A stretch of 64,000 bases of DNA from Actinopolymorpha rutila (GTDB lineage: Bacteria > Actinomycetota > Actinomycetes > Propionibacteriales > Actinopolymorphaceae). The notes beneath the pieces were generated by a model, which saw only the letters and a list, made by a program, of their open reading frames with translations, had not been told where the DNA came from and searched no databases. The position numbers and the translations under genes were made by a program. The first letter of the stretch is position 1. Each line of letters starts with the position of its first letter. Location: contig NZ_JACBZH010000001.1 of assembly GCF_013407855.1 (NCBI RefSeq), positions 5,642,001-5,706,000 of the forward strand. The letters are read 5' to 3'. Shown piece after piece: positions 8,201 to 15,959 of the stretch.

Positions 8201-10168
8201 CAACGGTTTCCAGGTCGCGGCGAGCTGCGCGGCGGGGGCGGCCGGCGCGATGCTCGCCAGCCACACGGCGCCGGTCGGGTCGATCGCGACGAGCTCCGCC
8301 CGGTCAGGGCGCTTCGGCCAGTCCGGGCCCTGCACGGGGGTGAGCTGCCAGGTGCCGGTGAGCGTGGGTGCGCCGGAGCCGTCGATCCGCTGCCAGGTGG
8401 TCCCGATGGCCGTGCCGTCGTCGGTCACCTTCAGCGCGTGGATGGCGTTCCCGGCCACGGTGAACAACAGCGCCGCCACTCCCGAGCCAGGCGGGGCGGG
8501 CACGAGTACCGGTCCGGGTGGGCGGCCGTTGGGCGGCTGACCTGCCGACGGGGTGGGGGGATCGGGCAGCTTTCGCCAGGTCCCCTCGGCCGTTGGGACC
8601 CCCTGGTCGCCGGAGCGGTGGATCCGGGCCGTGTACAGCTTTCCGTCCCGGGTGGTGGCAACGACCAGGTCGATGCCCGGAGTGGTGGTCTCGACTGCGC
8701 CGGCGTTCGCCAGCAGGAGCCGGTTGCCGTCGGAGTCCGCGGCCTGCAGCACCTGCCAGCGCAGGGTGCCGTCCGGGCGGAAGGTCAGCTCCTGAAGGTC
8801 GCCGTTGCGCCCGACGCCGTATCCGTGGACGGTCGCCGGGTCGGCCACGGCCGCGATCTCGAACGTGGCCAGCGACGAGTCGACCATCGTGATGTCGATC
8901 GTGGCGGTGGCGCCCTTCTTGGACAGCGCCTCGGGGGCGGCGAGGGCGAACGCGTCGAACCGCAGCGGCTCGGACCCGAACGGGAGGAACCGCCCCGCTG
9001 TGGAGAGCGGGGTGCCGTTGTGGAAGGCGCGCGCGATGGTGCGGCTGCCCTCGGCCGGGTCCTCGTCGGCCTGCCCAAGTGAGGCCACGGCGACGCGGAT
9101 CTCGGCCACGGGCGAACTGAGGCTTCGCAGGCGGCTTACAGGACCGTTGAGTTCGGCGCGCAGCCAGCGGCCCTCGCGGCCGTCGACCTTGACCTTGTCG
9201 ACGGTGCCCGCGTCGGGCTTGACCAGGTTGAGCGTGCCGCCGGTGGTGCCGCGCAGCTCCAGCGGGTGCCAGGCGGGCTCCTGGTCGCCTTCCTTCGTGC
9301 CCCACATCGAGTAGGTCACGGCGAGCCCGGTCAGCTCCCGCGCGAGGTAAGGCGGGGCAACGGCAAGGGAGATCTCGGCGGCCTGCTTCAGGTCGAACAG
9401 CGCCGAGTGCCCGACGTAGAAGGCGTGGCGCTGCAGGTTACGCAGGTCGAACGAAGGGAACGAAGCGATCCTCCGCACGGTCGCGGCCGCGGCGACCGGC
9501 GCCTCCAGCGAATCCAGGAGGGTCACGATGCCGGTGTTCTTGTCGACGGTCGCGATCCGGTAAGCCGCGGCCCCGATCCGCAGGACGTCCCCGGCGGCCA
9601 GCCCCACGGCCGGGCTGAGCTGCACAGTCTGGCTCCCCGCGCCCGCCGGGCTCACCACCGCGTAGCTCCCCGGCGCCGGGTCGGGCGCGGCCGTCGCTGT
9701 GACCTGCGAGGGCGCCTGCTCGATGCGGTCGGCTGCGGGGTCGGCGCCGATCAGCTCGGCGAGTCGCCCGGGCACTACCCGCAGGCCGCCGCGGGTCTCG
9801 AACGGGACCTGGCCGCCGCCGGCCACGGCCACCGTCACCTGCGTTCTCGCCGGCGCGAACACCGGGAGCGTCGCGCCCTCGACGAGCGCCATGGCCAGCA
9901 CACCTGTGGCGGCCCGCGGCGGCGATGGCGGCAGCCCGAGGAAGTCGAAGAAGGCCACGGGGTCGCGCTCGGCCGTCTGGTCGAGTCGCCGGGTCGTCTC
10001 CTCCCCCAGCCGGGCCGCGATGGCGAGGAGGGCGGAGGCGAAGTCGTCGCGCTCGCCGGTCGGCACCCACAGCGGAGTCAGAGCCGACGCCAGGCGGCGT
10101 AGCTGCGCGCGCAGCGCCGCGGCCCGGCGAGGATCTACCGGTGGCAGGAGGGTTCGGTAGCTGCTCAT
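5228..10168 (-). CDS. Giant baseplate J-like protein with inserted propeller-like domain
   Basis: 1646 aa from ATG 10168, which overlaps the stop of the gp25-like gene (ATGA). Residues 1-140 are the J-type N-terminal helical region (AALRAQLRRLASALTPLWVP, FFDFLGLPPSPPRAA). The conserved J core lies near residue 1379 (VYLLDPGSGRVMFGDGRSGK) and continues to the C-terminus. Between about residues 530 and 810 there is an insertion of repeating strand-turn units (RIHRSGDQGVPTAEGTW, GNAIHALKVTDDGTAIGTTW, ERLWVAYATTGRKLHGVLL) that looks like a beta-propeller or lectin-like module. A further beta-rich part follows (EYYDGEGWRRIEQGF). Typical Afp11 proteins are much shorter, so this is an enlarged wedge, possibly with surface-exposed binding domains. 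Confidence 0.88.
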   Translation of the reverse strand: MSSYRTLLPPVDPRRAAALRAQLRRLASALTPLWVPTGERDDFASALLAIAARLGEETTRRLDQTAERDPVAFFDFLGLPPSPPRAATGVLAMALVEGATLPVFAPARTQVTVAVAGGGQVPFETRGGLRVVPGRLAELIGADPAADRIEQAPSQVTATAAPDPAPGSYAVVSPAGAGSQTVQLSPAVGLAAGDVLRIGAAAYRIATVDKNTGIVTLLDSLEAPVAAAATVRRIASFPSFDLRNLQRHAFYVGHSALFDLKQAAEISLAVAPPYLARELTGLAVTYSMWGTKEGDQEPAWHPLELRGTTGGTLNLVKPDAGTVDKVKVDGREGRWLRAELNGPVSRLRSLSSPVAEIRVAVASLGQADEDPAEGSRTIARAFHNGTPLSTAGRFLPFGSEPLRFDAFALAAPEALSKKGATATIDITMVDSSLATFEIAAVADPATVHGYGVGRNGDLQELTFRPDGTLRWQVLQAADSDGNRLLLANAGAVETTTPGIDLVVATTRDGKLYTARIHRSGDQGVPTAEGTWRKLPDPPTPSAGQPPNGRPPGPVLVPAPPGSGVAALLFTVAGNAIHALKVTDDGTAIGTTWQRIDGSGAPTLTGTWQLTPVQGPDWPKRPDRAELVAIDPTGAVWLASIAPAAPAAQLAATWKPLAGDGSAAGDTAPAATRFRSTDSADTSERLWVAYATTGRKLHGVLLAGTDAPVSVSGDSLAATVRSMTTLHANPGLLGVDGRPVTVALSAGGAIIWPDADDLTTIPPPTGGTPTERPMLLRAGKDQAEVILGGTNERIFRAPLASDAVGYELHDIVAPVTQKLPHWVEIGSPAFLVKLGKDIRRFVDGHLRIYQIDKPALQPGTALTFLRYVRPTAYYGSFPDPAKRAELQLDAADTDTAPTSRLIIAGAAYVVQSLDGRIAGLSAPVAGNAATPAYRTAAIQATGTVQPDELGTLAELDTTDTVDTLDFESPAGLVRQRAKRQTKANSTVWVQLTDAWATRPAATGTVVLPGTVAAGATWTENTLERGYQSPELSWEYYDGEGWRRIEQGFVDGTANLSSTGKVSFTVPDDLAPTEIGGKTDYWIRARLIGGDYGRPSCNVRTSDGVQSVTVDTSRMHPPEVLAIEARFILADTLAPEVLLVENNLDVRDQTQAAVVPEARFDLFQGAVAVTGERALFLGLTGPVGVGSMSLLVDAVDQEGTGTVNVDLRTADGWHAVGVDDRTAALRRRGMVTLSIDVDPVTVRLFGRERIWLRFRTGTAAWAPEVRGVYLNTVEVSQARTVENEILGSSLGGPGLTVALAAAPVLPDTVQLRVRELLSDEELVTLQAGYDGPEPIVVTDPEKFPGSWVLWQRVDGLLGQAADARVYLLDPGSGRVMFGDGRSGKIPPAGRDGIRAFAYQQGGGAAGNVAAWSDAKLTSAVEGVDAVVLPVDAAGGVGGTDAAQVDQAARDSLLATAPDLLRHAGRALTPADVEALAVASAADVVRAHCAPPPGPRTPITVTLSVRDGTRRPVPTLSRREAVAALLRATGWGGLGPDAIVVKAPTYVGVAVAVQLTAPRAVLADVEQSAKAVLTRLFHPVEGGPDGTGWPFGRPATRSDVLRALGTVHGLDRVVSVELTPTDPRPPADGQVTAEPADVTVLVTAVEEAS

Positions 10169-10587
10169 TGGCTCGCCGATTCCTGGAAGTAGAACGGGAA
10201 CACGAAGTTGCCGGGCTGGTTGGTGGCCCGTACCTCGTAGTCGATGACGATGTCGAGGTAGCCGCGCGCGAGGTTGGCGGTGCCGACCGCCACGTTCTGG
10301 ACGAGGATGCGGGCCTCGTAGGTACGCAGGGCGTCGCGCACGGTGGTCTCGATCTGCGAAACGACCTGAGCCGTGACCGCCGCGAACACCAGATCGTGGA
10401 TCCCGCACCCGAAGTCCGGGCGCATCACCCGCTCGCCCTTCGCGGTCGTGAGGATGATCAGGATCGACTGCCGGATGTCCTGTTCGTAGGACACCCGCTC
10501 GACCAGGCCCGTCTCGGAAGCGATCCGTGGTGGGAAGGCCCATCCGGTGCCCAGGAACTCACGTCCCCGCTCCTCGCCGGCAGTCAT
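10165..10587 (-). CDS. Baseplate wedge protein, gpW/gp25 family (Afp9-like)
   Basis: 140 aa from ATG 10587, starting 2 nt after the PAAR-like gene stop. The sequence GTGWAFPP near the start and RQSILIILTTAKGERVMRPD followed by FGCGIHDLVF are diagnostic of the gp25-like lysozyme-fold wedge family. These proteins are structural and seed sheath assembly on the baseplate. The stop overlaps the start of the giant J protein (ATGA), consistent with coupled production. The length is normal for the family. Confidence 0.95.
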   Translation of the reverse strand: MTAGEERGREFLGTGWAFPPRIASETGLVERVSYEQDIRQSILIILTTAKGERVMRPDFGCGIHDLVFAAVTAQVVSQIETTVRDALRTYEARILVQNVAVGTANLARGYLDIVIDYEVRATNQPGNFVFPFYFQESASQ

Positions 10588-10589
10588 GG

Positions 10590-10886
10590 CTACCCGATCA
10601 CCACAGTGGGTGCGCCGAAGGCGACGGCGTTGGGCGCGCCCACCTCGACCACCTTGTCTCCCTGGCGAACGGCTGGCAGGCCGCCGATGAACACCGTGGC
10701 GCTGCCGACCGCGACGGTCCCGCCGACATGCGGCTTGACGCCGTCCACCAGGGGGCAGACGTGGAAGTCCGCGCCCACCCGCCATGCGGGCTTGCCCCCG
10801 ATCAGCACCGTCGGGCAGCCCGGGCCGGGACCGAGCGGGGTGCCGTGGCTGGTGAGGTCACCGACCCGGGCGGCTGGCTGGCCCAT
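10590..10886 (-). CDS. PAAR-like spike tip protein (Afp10-like)
   Basis: 98 aa from ATG 10886, with a GGAG site (AAGGAGAAACC) just upstream. It consists of Gly/Pro-rich short repeats (GQPAARVGDLTSHGTPLGPG, PTVLIGGKPAWRVGADFHVC, ATVFIGGLPAVRQGD) typical of the PAAR cone that sharpens the spike of contractile systems and type VI secretion. His and Cys residues (SHG, HVCPL, PHVGG) are placed as in the metal-binding PAAR fold. It lies directly between spike and gp25 genes, as expected. No effector extension is fused to it. Confidence 0.93.
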   Translation of the reverse strand: MGQPAARVGDLTSHGTPLGPGPGCPTVLIGGKPAWRVGADFHVCPLVDGVKPHVGGTVAVGSATVFIGGLPAVRQGDKVVEVGAPNAVAFGAPTVVIG

Positions 10887-10896
10887 GGTTTCTCCT

Positions 10897-11538
10897 TCAG
10901 TTGATCTGGACGAGCGCGCCGTTCAGCGCGAGCGTCCCCGACGACTTGACGTTCAGGGCGGTGGTCGCCTCGATCGAGACCGACGCCGCCTTGAGGGTGA
11001 GCTGCTGGGCGGCGCTGATCTCGATGGCACCGGACTGCGCGCGGAACGTGATGACGTTCTGGTGCGCGTCGTTGATGACGATCGTGTTCTGGTCCAGGAG
11101 GATCTGCTTGCCGTCGGACAGCCGCACCTCGATCTCGGGAGCGCCCTGGTCGTCGTTGAACCGGACGGTGTGACCGGACCGGCTCTTGATCAGCCGGGTG
11201 TTGTTGCCGTTGTCGCCGGTCACGGGCGGTTTCTGCTTGCCGTTCCACAGCGCGCCGAGCACGTAGAGGTGCGACGTGTCGCCCTCCTCGGCCCCGATGA
11301 GCACCTCGTCGCCGACCTCGGGCAGGAAGTAGGAGCCGCGGTCGTTCCCGGCCATCGGCATCGCGATGCGGGCCCAGAAGCTGGTGTCGCTGTCGGTGTG
11401 CCACGGCAGCCGCACCCGCACGCGCGCCAGGTTCTCGGGGTCCTGGTTGTCGGTCACCACGCCGACGGCCAGGCCGACCAGGAATCCGTCGGACTCCCGC
11501 TCGGCGTCGGAGGTGGGTAGCCACGCCATCCCGTCCAT
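10897..11538 (-). CDS. Spike protein, gp5/VgrG beta-helix part (Afp8 C-terminal half)
   Basis: 213 aa. The ATG overlaps the stop of the gp27-like gene (TGATG). The N-terminal OB-fold region has the VgrG/gp5 signature (LARVRVRLPWH, then FWARIAMPMAGNDRGSYFLP and EVGDEVLIGAEEGD). The C-terminal third has regular short strands (AIEISAAQQLTLKAASVSIE, TLALNGALVQIN) as in the triple-stranded beta-helix needle. In Afp/PVC systems this is usually one protein with the gp27-like hub; here the hub and spike are separate genes. Function: the trimeric membrane-puncturing spike beneath the PAAR tip. Confidence 0.93.
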   Translation of the reverse strand: MDGMAWLPTSDAERESDGFLVGLAVGVVTDNQDPENLARVRVRLPWHTDSDTSFWARIAMPMAGNDRGSYFLPEVGDEVLIGAEEGDTSHLYVLGALWNGKQKPPVTGDNGNNTRLIKSRSGHTVRFNDDQGAPEIEVRLSDGKQILLDQNTIVINDAHQNVITFRAQSGAIEISAAQQLTLKAASVSIEATTALNVKSSGTLALNGALVQIN

Positions 11539-12650
11539 CAGATCGTCGCCTCCTGCACCGTGAACGTCGTGTGGTAGCCGTTGGCGTCGAGCCGGTGGTT
11601 GGCTGCCGACACGTAGTAGGTCCTGCTGAACGCACGGCCGAGGCCGCCGAGTGCGACATTGGTGTCCGGCAGGATCTCCGGAACCCCGATCGACTCACCG
11701 CTGCCGGTCACGAAGTCCTGGCCTCGTTCCTCCAACACCGCCTTGGCCCGCGCGTCGGCCTCCTCCTGGGTATGGACCGCGGCCCGCAGGTGCAGGACCG
11801 GTGTCGACGACAAGGCGGTGACCACCCGCTCGCCGCCGCTCTTTTTCCGGGCGTCGCGCCCGGACTCCTCACCGCGCCGGGCCCGGCCGAGCACCACCTC
11901 GCCCTTGGCAGCCGACCAGCCGTGCACCTGCACTTCTGCGACCTGACGGGCCAGGTTGGCCTCCGGGCGGAACGAGAGCAGGCCCTGGCCCCAGTCCAGC
12001 TCAACGATGTCGCTCGCGTCGTTGCGCCGCCGGCCGAAGTAGAGCTTGCGGTTGCGGTGGTAGAACGTGGCACCGTTGCGCTCGGCCAGCTCCCCGACGA
12101 ACGCCATGTCGCTCAGGTTGTTCTGGTCGATCGTGAGCTTGACGGGGCTGGTCGGGCGTACGTCCGTGGCAACACCTCCGATGCCCGCGACGTCCTGGAC
12201 TGCCGCGCTGTCGGGCTTGTTCTCCCAGTGGCGGGTGTTCTTGCCGACGGTCAGTGGATAGAGGTCGTCGTAGCCGCTCACGGTGAGCGTGGGCGTCGAA
12301 CCGGTCGCGAAGTCGGTGGTGATCTCGGTGAGGACGCCGGTCAGCATCGGCTGGCCGAGCTTCGCCGGGTCGCCGTACCCCAACCCGACCTCGACCTTCC
12401 GACCGAAGGCGAACTGCTCGAGCAGGTCGACGCGCTTCTTCGCACGGGTCGCGAGGAACTCGCCGGCCTCCCAGTCGAACGCGCTCGCGACGGTGAAGGA
12501 GAAGCGGGCGGCCGCCTTCTCCTTCAGGTCGACGCTGACCTCCGACACCGCCAGGTACAGGTCGCGCAGCACGTCCTCGCCGCCGACCTTGATGACGGCG
12601 GTCGGCACGTAGAAGCCGCCGTGCTTGCGCTCAAGCTCCGCGATCCGCAT
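11538..12650 (-). CDS. gp27/gpD-like hub protein (Afp8 N-terminal half)
   Basis: 370 aa, matching the phage late control protein D family in length. Diagnostic stretches are VSEVSVDLKEKAAARFSFTV, FGRKVEVGLGYGDPAKLGQP, LTVSGYDDLYPL and the LDANGYHTTFTVQEATI ending. It forms the trimeric hub that links the inner tube to the spike. The start at ATG 12650 lies 19 nt inside the 3' end of the Afp7-like gene, so the two are translationally coupled. The stop overlaps the spike ATG (TGATG). Confidence 0.93.
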   Translation of the reverse strand: MRIAELERKHGGFYVPTAVIKVGGEDVLRDLYLAVSEVSVDLKEKAAARFSFTVASAFDWEAGEFLATRAKKRVDLLEQFAFGRKVEVGLGYGDPAKLGQPMLTGVLTEITTDFATGSTPTLTVSGYDDLYPLTVGKNTRHWENKPDSAAVQDVAGIGGVATDVRPTSPVKLTIDQNNLSDMAFVGELAERNGATFYHRNRKLYFGRRRNDASDIVELDWGQGLLSFRPEANLARQVAEVQVHGWSAAKGEVVLGRARRGEESGRDARKKSGGERVVTALSSTPVLHLRAAVHTQEEADARAKAVLEERGQDFVTGSGESIGVPEILPDTNVALGGLGRAFSRTYYVSAANHRLDANGYHTTFTVQEATI

Positions 12651-13314
12651 CGGCGGCCTCCTTCGGGTCGGCGCGGTCGATCGGTGGCAGCACCAGCACC
12701 CGACCCGCCTCGATGCGCCGGGGGTCGTCGATGTCGTTCTCCTTGGCGATGAGCCGCCAGTACCGGACTTCGCCGTACTCGCGGGCGGCGAGCAGCCAGA
12801 TGCTGTCGTGCGCCTCGAACACCCGGCGCTTGGTCTTGTCGGCGGAGTTGCGACGAGGATCTTCGAGCTGTTCGGCGATCGTCTTGTACTGCTTGAAGGT
12901 GACGGAGAGGGTGGCGCGCACCGGGATCCCGTCGGACCGGAACATGGTGAGCTTCTGCGTGATCTTCGAGACCACGGCGCGGAACGCGAACGAGCCCCAG
13001 CGGAACTCGACCGGCGGTGGGGCGTGGAGGTCCCCGTCGATGGCCACCATGTCCAGGAACGGCCGGGTCGTCGCCGTCACGTCCGCGCCGCCACCGTCGG
13101 TGTAGGTGTCGAACAGCAGGTCCATGGTCAGCACCTGCGCGTTCCCGTTGACGAACTGGATGATCGGGCTCGACAACCCTGGCGGGGCGGCCTCCTGGAA
13201 GGTCGCGGAGTACTCCACGCTGTACTCGGTCGGGTTGAACAGCACCTCGATCGCCCGGCCGCTGTTGCGCCCGCCCAGCAGGGTGACGACGGCCTTCGCC
13301 AGTTCCTGACCCAT
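12631..13314 (-). CDS. CIS tube-cap/LysM-type protein (Afp7-like)
   Basis: 227 aa from ATG 13314. The longer upstream frame is a shadow of the Pro-rich gene. The N-terminus (VEVLFNPTEYSVEYSATFQE) is the signature of the CIS tube protein/Afp7 family. The C-terminal ~60 residues form a LysM-like module (SIWLLAAREYGEVRYWRLIA, then RRIEAGRVLVLPP). In Afp-type particles this protein sits at the tube-baseplate junction. It starts 7 nt after the Pro-rich gene stop and overlaps the hub gene by 20 nt. Confidence 0.93.
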   Translation of the reverse strand: MGQELAKAVVTLLGGRNSGRAIEVLFNPTEYSVEYSATFQEAAPPGLSSPIIQFVNGNAQVLTMDLLFDTYTDGGGADVTATTRPFLDMVAIDGDLHAPPPVEFRWGSFAFRAVVSKITQKLTMFRSDGIPVRATLSVTFKQYKTIAEQLEDPRRNSADKTKRRVFEAHDSIWLLAAREYGEVRYWRLIAKENDIDDPRRIEAGRVLVLPPIDRADPKEAADADRGA

Positions 13315-13321
13315 CGTTCGA

Positions 13322-14962
13322 TCACCTTCTCCCGTGCCGTTCCTGTTCGATCCGCATCCGCTTCTCGAAGCGTCGCCAAAGGTCGCGGTCGAGCCGGTCC
13401 AGGTCGACCGGGGCCGGCGGGGGTGCGGCCTGCTGCTGCGGCGGCGCGGCCACGGTGACCGGGCGCGGCGGTGCGTCGGGCACGGTCCGGTGCACCCGCG
13501 CGACCGGGGAGTGGCGGCGGAGCAGCTCGTGCGGCGCGGGTTGGCGGGCAGCAGCACGTCCGAGGGACGGACGGGAGCGGACACCGACCAGGAGCGCGCC
13601 CGGTGCCGCGTGCGGGCCGGACCGCACGGCGATCCGCGGCGGAACCAGCCGGATCTGCACCGTGCGCGACGGCCACACACCTGCTTCCCCGCTCCGGTGC
13701 GGCCGGCCACGGGCACCTCGGACCACGGCAGGTGCCGCGCCGCCCGGGTGGCCTACGGGGGCGCGCCCGGCCGCACCCGGGTTCGGCTCAGGCTCGTCCC
13801 GGCGTGTCCACGCCGCCGCCCCACCTGGCTGCCTGGCGACGGACCAGGCCCGTCGCGGGCTCGCCGGGCGGGGACCGGCGCCCGGTCCGCTCGCCGCACC
13901 GTCCACGAAGGGCCCGGCGACCGGGGACCCACCCACCGGCGACCACGCCACCGACCGGCCACGAGTGGAGGGCCGGGCAGGCTGCGGGGCCGCGCGGTAG
14001 CTTCCGCTCTGCGAAGGACGGACGAGGTCGAGCGCGCCTGCGCCAGGCCGCACCTGGTCCGGCCCCAGCGCCGACCCCGACAGTGCGGTGCGGCCGAGCA
14101 CGCTTGCCCACGGGCGGGTACCCGAGAGTTCACTCCTCGGTCGGACCTGATCCGGGCCCGTCGTACCGTCGCCTGCGGGCCAGGTTGCCGACGGCCACCA
14201 CAACGGCCGCTGCCCCACGGGCGGCTGACCCACCGACGCACCTTTCGGCGACCACCCCTGCGCGGCCGGCCGGCCTGGCAGTGTGGTGGCGCGGTAGCGT
14301 CCGGCTCGCGACGGCGACGGCCAGGTGGGGTCGAGCGCACCTACGCCCGGAATCACCTGGCCCGGCCCCACCCTCGACGGGGCTGCGTGGCCAGGAACGC
14401 TTTCCCACGCGCGCGTACGAGAGTGTCCACTCCCCGGCCGGGTGTCGGGACCGCTGGCTGTCTGCCGGGTGGGCGCGGGCCCGCTCCCCGACGGCCGCAA
14501 CCCTGCGGGGCTGCGCCGGCGGGCAACGCCGACCCAGGTGGCCGCCGGCGCCCGAGTGGGCGCGGCAGACATTGCCGGCACCGCGAGCGGCGTGGGCACA
14601 GCGGGCACAGCGGCCTGCGCCGGTGCGATCTCGTGGCGGGCGAGAAGGCGCGGGACCAACGGCGGGAGCGGTGCCACTCCGGCCTGCCGCACGACGGTCC
14701 GGAGCCGCTCGGCCCAGGAGACCCGGACGGCGAAGTGCACCGACAGCTCGATGGGGGCGGCAGCAGGCGCCCGCGGTGGTGGCGTCGTCGGCGATGTCGC
14801 CGGGAGGCGGAACACGAGGTGCAGCGGGCGGTGCCGTAGGGGCGAGCGGTGCACCGCCGTGGGCTGCGACGCGGTCCCGCCCGCACGCATCCCCGCCGCC
14901 CTGCGCCGGCCCATCGGCCGGGGCCGGTCGGGCAGGTGGCCCCACGGCTGCGCACCCATCAT
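13322..14962 (-). CDS. Pro/Arg-rich CIS protein of unknown function with degenerate internal repeats
   Basis: 546 aa from ATG 14962, preceded by TGAGGAGG and 7 nt after the second tube gene stop. Residues ~70-100 look folded (IELSVHFAVRVSWAERLRTV). The centre is low-complexity Pro/Ala/Gly/Ser/Arg. Two ~95-residue units (about 169-265 and 267-355) resemble each other: GPGQVIPGVGALDPTWPS against GPDQVRPGAGALDLVRPS, and RAWESVPGHAA against RPWASVLGRTA. The last ~30 residues (LDRLDRDLWRRFEKRMRIEQ) match the conserved C-terminal helix of proteins found at this position in other actinobacterial CIS loci. That helix may anchor the protein to tube or hub while the rest is disordered. Function unknown. 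Confidence 0.8.
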   Translation of the reverse strand: MMGAQPWGHLPDRPRPMGRRRAAGMRAGGTASQPTAVHRSPLRHRPLHLVFRLPATSPTTPPPRAPAAAPIELSVHFAVRVSWAERLRTVVRQAGVAPLPPLVPRLLARHEIAPAQAAVPAVPTPLAVPAMSAAPTRAPAATWVGVARRRSPAGLRPSGSGPAPTRQTASGPDTRPGSGHSRTRAWESVPGHAAPSRVGPGQVIPGVGALDPTWPSPSRAGRYRATTLPGRPAAQGWSPKGASVGQPPVGQRPLWWPSATWPAGDGTTGPDQVRPRSELSGTRPWASVLGRTALSGSALGPDQVRPGAGALDLVRPSQSGSYRAAPQPARPSTRGRSVAWSPVGGSPVAGPFVDGAASGPGAGPRPASPRRAWSVARQPGGAAAWTRRDEPEPNPGAAGRAPVGHPGGAAPAVVRGARGRPHRSGEAGVWPSRTVQIRLVPPRIAVRSGPHAAPGALLVGVRSRPSLGRAAARQPAPHELLRRHSPVARVHRTVPDAPPRPVTVAAPPQQQAAPPPAPVDLDRLDRDLWRRFEKRMRIEQERHGRR

Positions 14963-14969
14963 CGCCTCC

Positions 14970-15392
14970 TCACTGCCGGGTGATTCCGCGGTGGACGAAC
15001 TCGACCGTCTCGGTGGCGACGGCGTCGGACATGGCGTCGAGTTCGGCGCCGGACCACCTGGTGGGGTACGCCGCCGCGCAGATCCACCGCCACACTTCGT
15101 CGCCCGCCTCGTCGAGCAAAAGCACGGAGATCGTTTTCCGCTCGACCGTTCCCCCGACGACGTCCTGGTGCCAGTCCCAGAGCGCGGTGTCGGCGAGGCC
15201 CCGCTTCAGGACGAGCGCCGGGTAGGTCGTCCTCACGACGAACTGGTGCTCGAACTCGTTGACGCCCCCCTCCCGGTACGGCTCCACCTCGGTCCGCCGT
15301 TCGAGGCCGGCGACCGACTGGAACCCGCCCGCGACGGTGCCGTCGAACTCGACGACGAAGCGGAACGCCCGGTACGGGTCGGGTCGGGCCAT
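14970..15392 (-). CDS. Inner tube protein 2 (gp19 family, Afp5-like)
   Basis: 140 aa. The T4 gp19-type tube signature is clear: RPDPYRAFRFVVEFDG, then GGFQSVAGLERRTEVEPYRE, ALVLKRGLADTALWDWHQDV and a C-terminal VEFVHRGITR. It is ~20 nt from GAGAGGTG and 10 nt after the DUF6760 gene. Multiple gp19-like paralogues are normal in Afp-type systems: one stacks as the main tube and others form the first layers above the hub. The position beside the Afp7 and hub genes argues that this is the baseplate-proximal paralogue. Confidence 0.93.
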   Translation of the reverse strand: MARPDPYRAFRFVVEFDGTVAGGFQSVAGLERRTEVEPYREGGVNEFEHQFVVRTTYPALVLKRGLADTALWDWHQDVVGGTVERKTISVLLLDEAGDEVWRWICAAAYPTRWSGAELDAMSDAVATETVEFVHRGITRQ

Positions 15393-15402
15393 CGGTCACC
15401 TC

Positions 15403-15585
15403 TCAGGCGATCTCGAAGGGGTTGCTCGGCGCACCGCCGAGCTGTCGGTTGATCCGCGAGATCTCCTCGCACCACCGGCGCCGTTCGCCGTGCTCCAACG
15501 CCATCAGCTCGGCATGGGACCAGTGGAAGTGGTAGGCGATGAAGGCCATCTCCTCGTAGAGCTCGTCGAGGGGATAGGGCCTCAT
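15403..15585 (-). CDS. DUF6760 family CIS protein
   Basis: 60 aa. ATG 15585 overlaps the stop of the upstream gene (ATGA). The sequence PLDELYEEMAFIAYHFHWSH followed by AELMALEHGERRRWCEEIS is the conserved core of the small DUF6760 proteins found between tube genes in contractile injection loci. It is helical, rich in aromatic and His residues, and comparable in position to small assembly-chaperone genes encoded after tail tube genes in phages. Biochemical function is not established. Confidence 0.88.
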   Translation of the reverse strand: MRPYPLDELYEEMAFIAYHFHWSHAELMALEHGERRRWCEEISRINRQLGGAPSNPFEIA

Positions 15586-15935
15586 GAATCCCCCACGACG
15601 CGGAAACCCCCGGAAGGGTGGTCGGCTACCGGTTCTGGCGCCGCAGGCTCGTCGAGGTTGAGCTCGTCGTAGAGCTTCTGCAGGTGGTTGAGGTCGCTGG
15701 CGAACAGTCCCTCGATCACCTTCGTGTTGACGTCGCGCAGCGTCCCGAGCCGGGTGATCACCCGGGCCAGCACGACGATCGTCAGGTAGGCCGGGTTCGA
15801 CTGCACCCGTGGGTCCTTCAGCGGCAGGATCTCGTCCGCGGCGGTGGCCAGCCGCATCACGCCCTCGGTGTGCAGCACCCCGTCCTGGTCGAGATAGCCC
15901 TTCGGCAAGGTGAAGTTGACTTCGGTCGCGAACAT
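15582..15935 (-). CDS. Tail assembly chaperone-like CIS protein
   Basis: 117 aa from ATG 15935 with a GCGAGGAG site. It begins FATEVNFTLPKGYLDQDGVL and continues MRLATAADEILPLKDPRV and LARVITRLGTL, a pattern shared by conserved proteins found after the tube gene in CIS loci and by gp41-type phage tail assembly proteins. In phages such proteins guard the tape measure during assembly. No obvious tape-measure gene is visible here, so the partner is uncertain. It starts 24 nt after tube gene 1 and overlaps the DUF6760 gene by ATGA. Confidence 0.8.
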   Translation of the reverse strand: MFATEVNFTLPKGYLDQDGVLHTEGVMRLATAADEILPLKDPRVQSNPAYLTIVVLARVITRLGTLRDVNTKVIEGLFASDLNHLQKLYDELNLDEPAAPEPVADHPSGGFRVVGDS

Positions 15936-15959
15936 GGCAACTCCTCGCAGCTGATTCCG

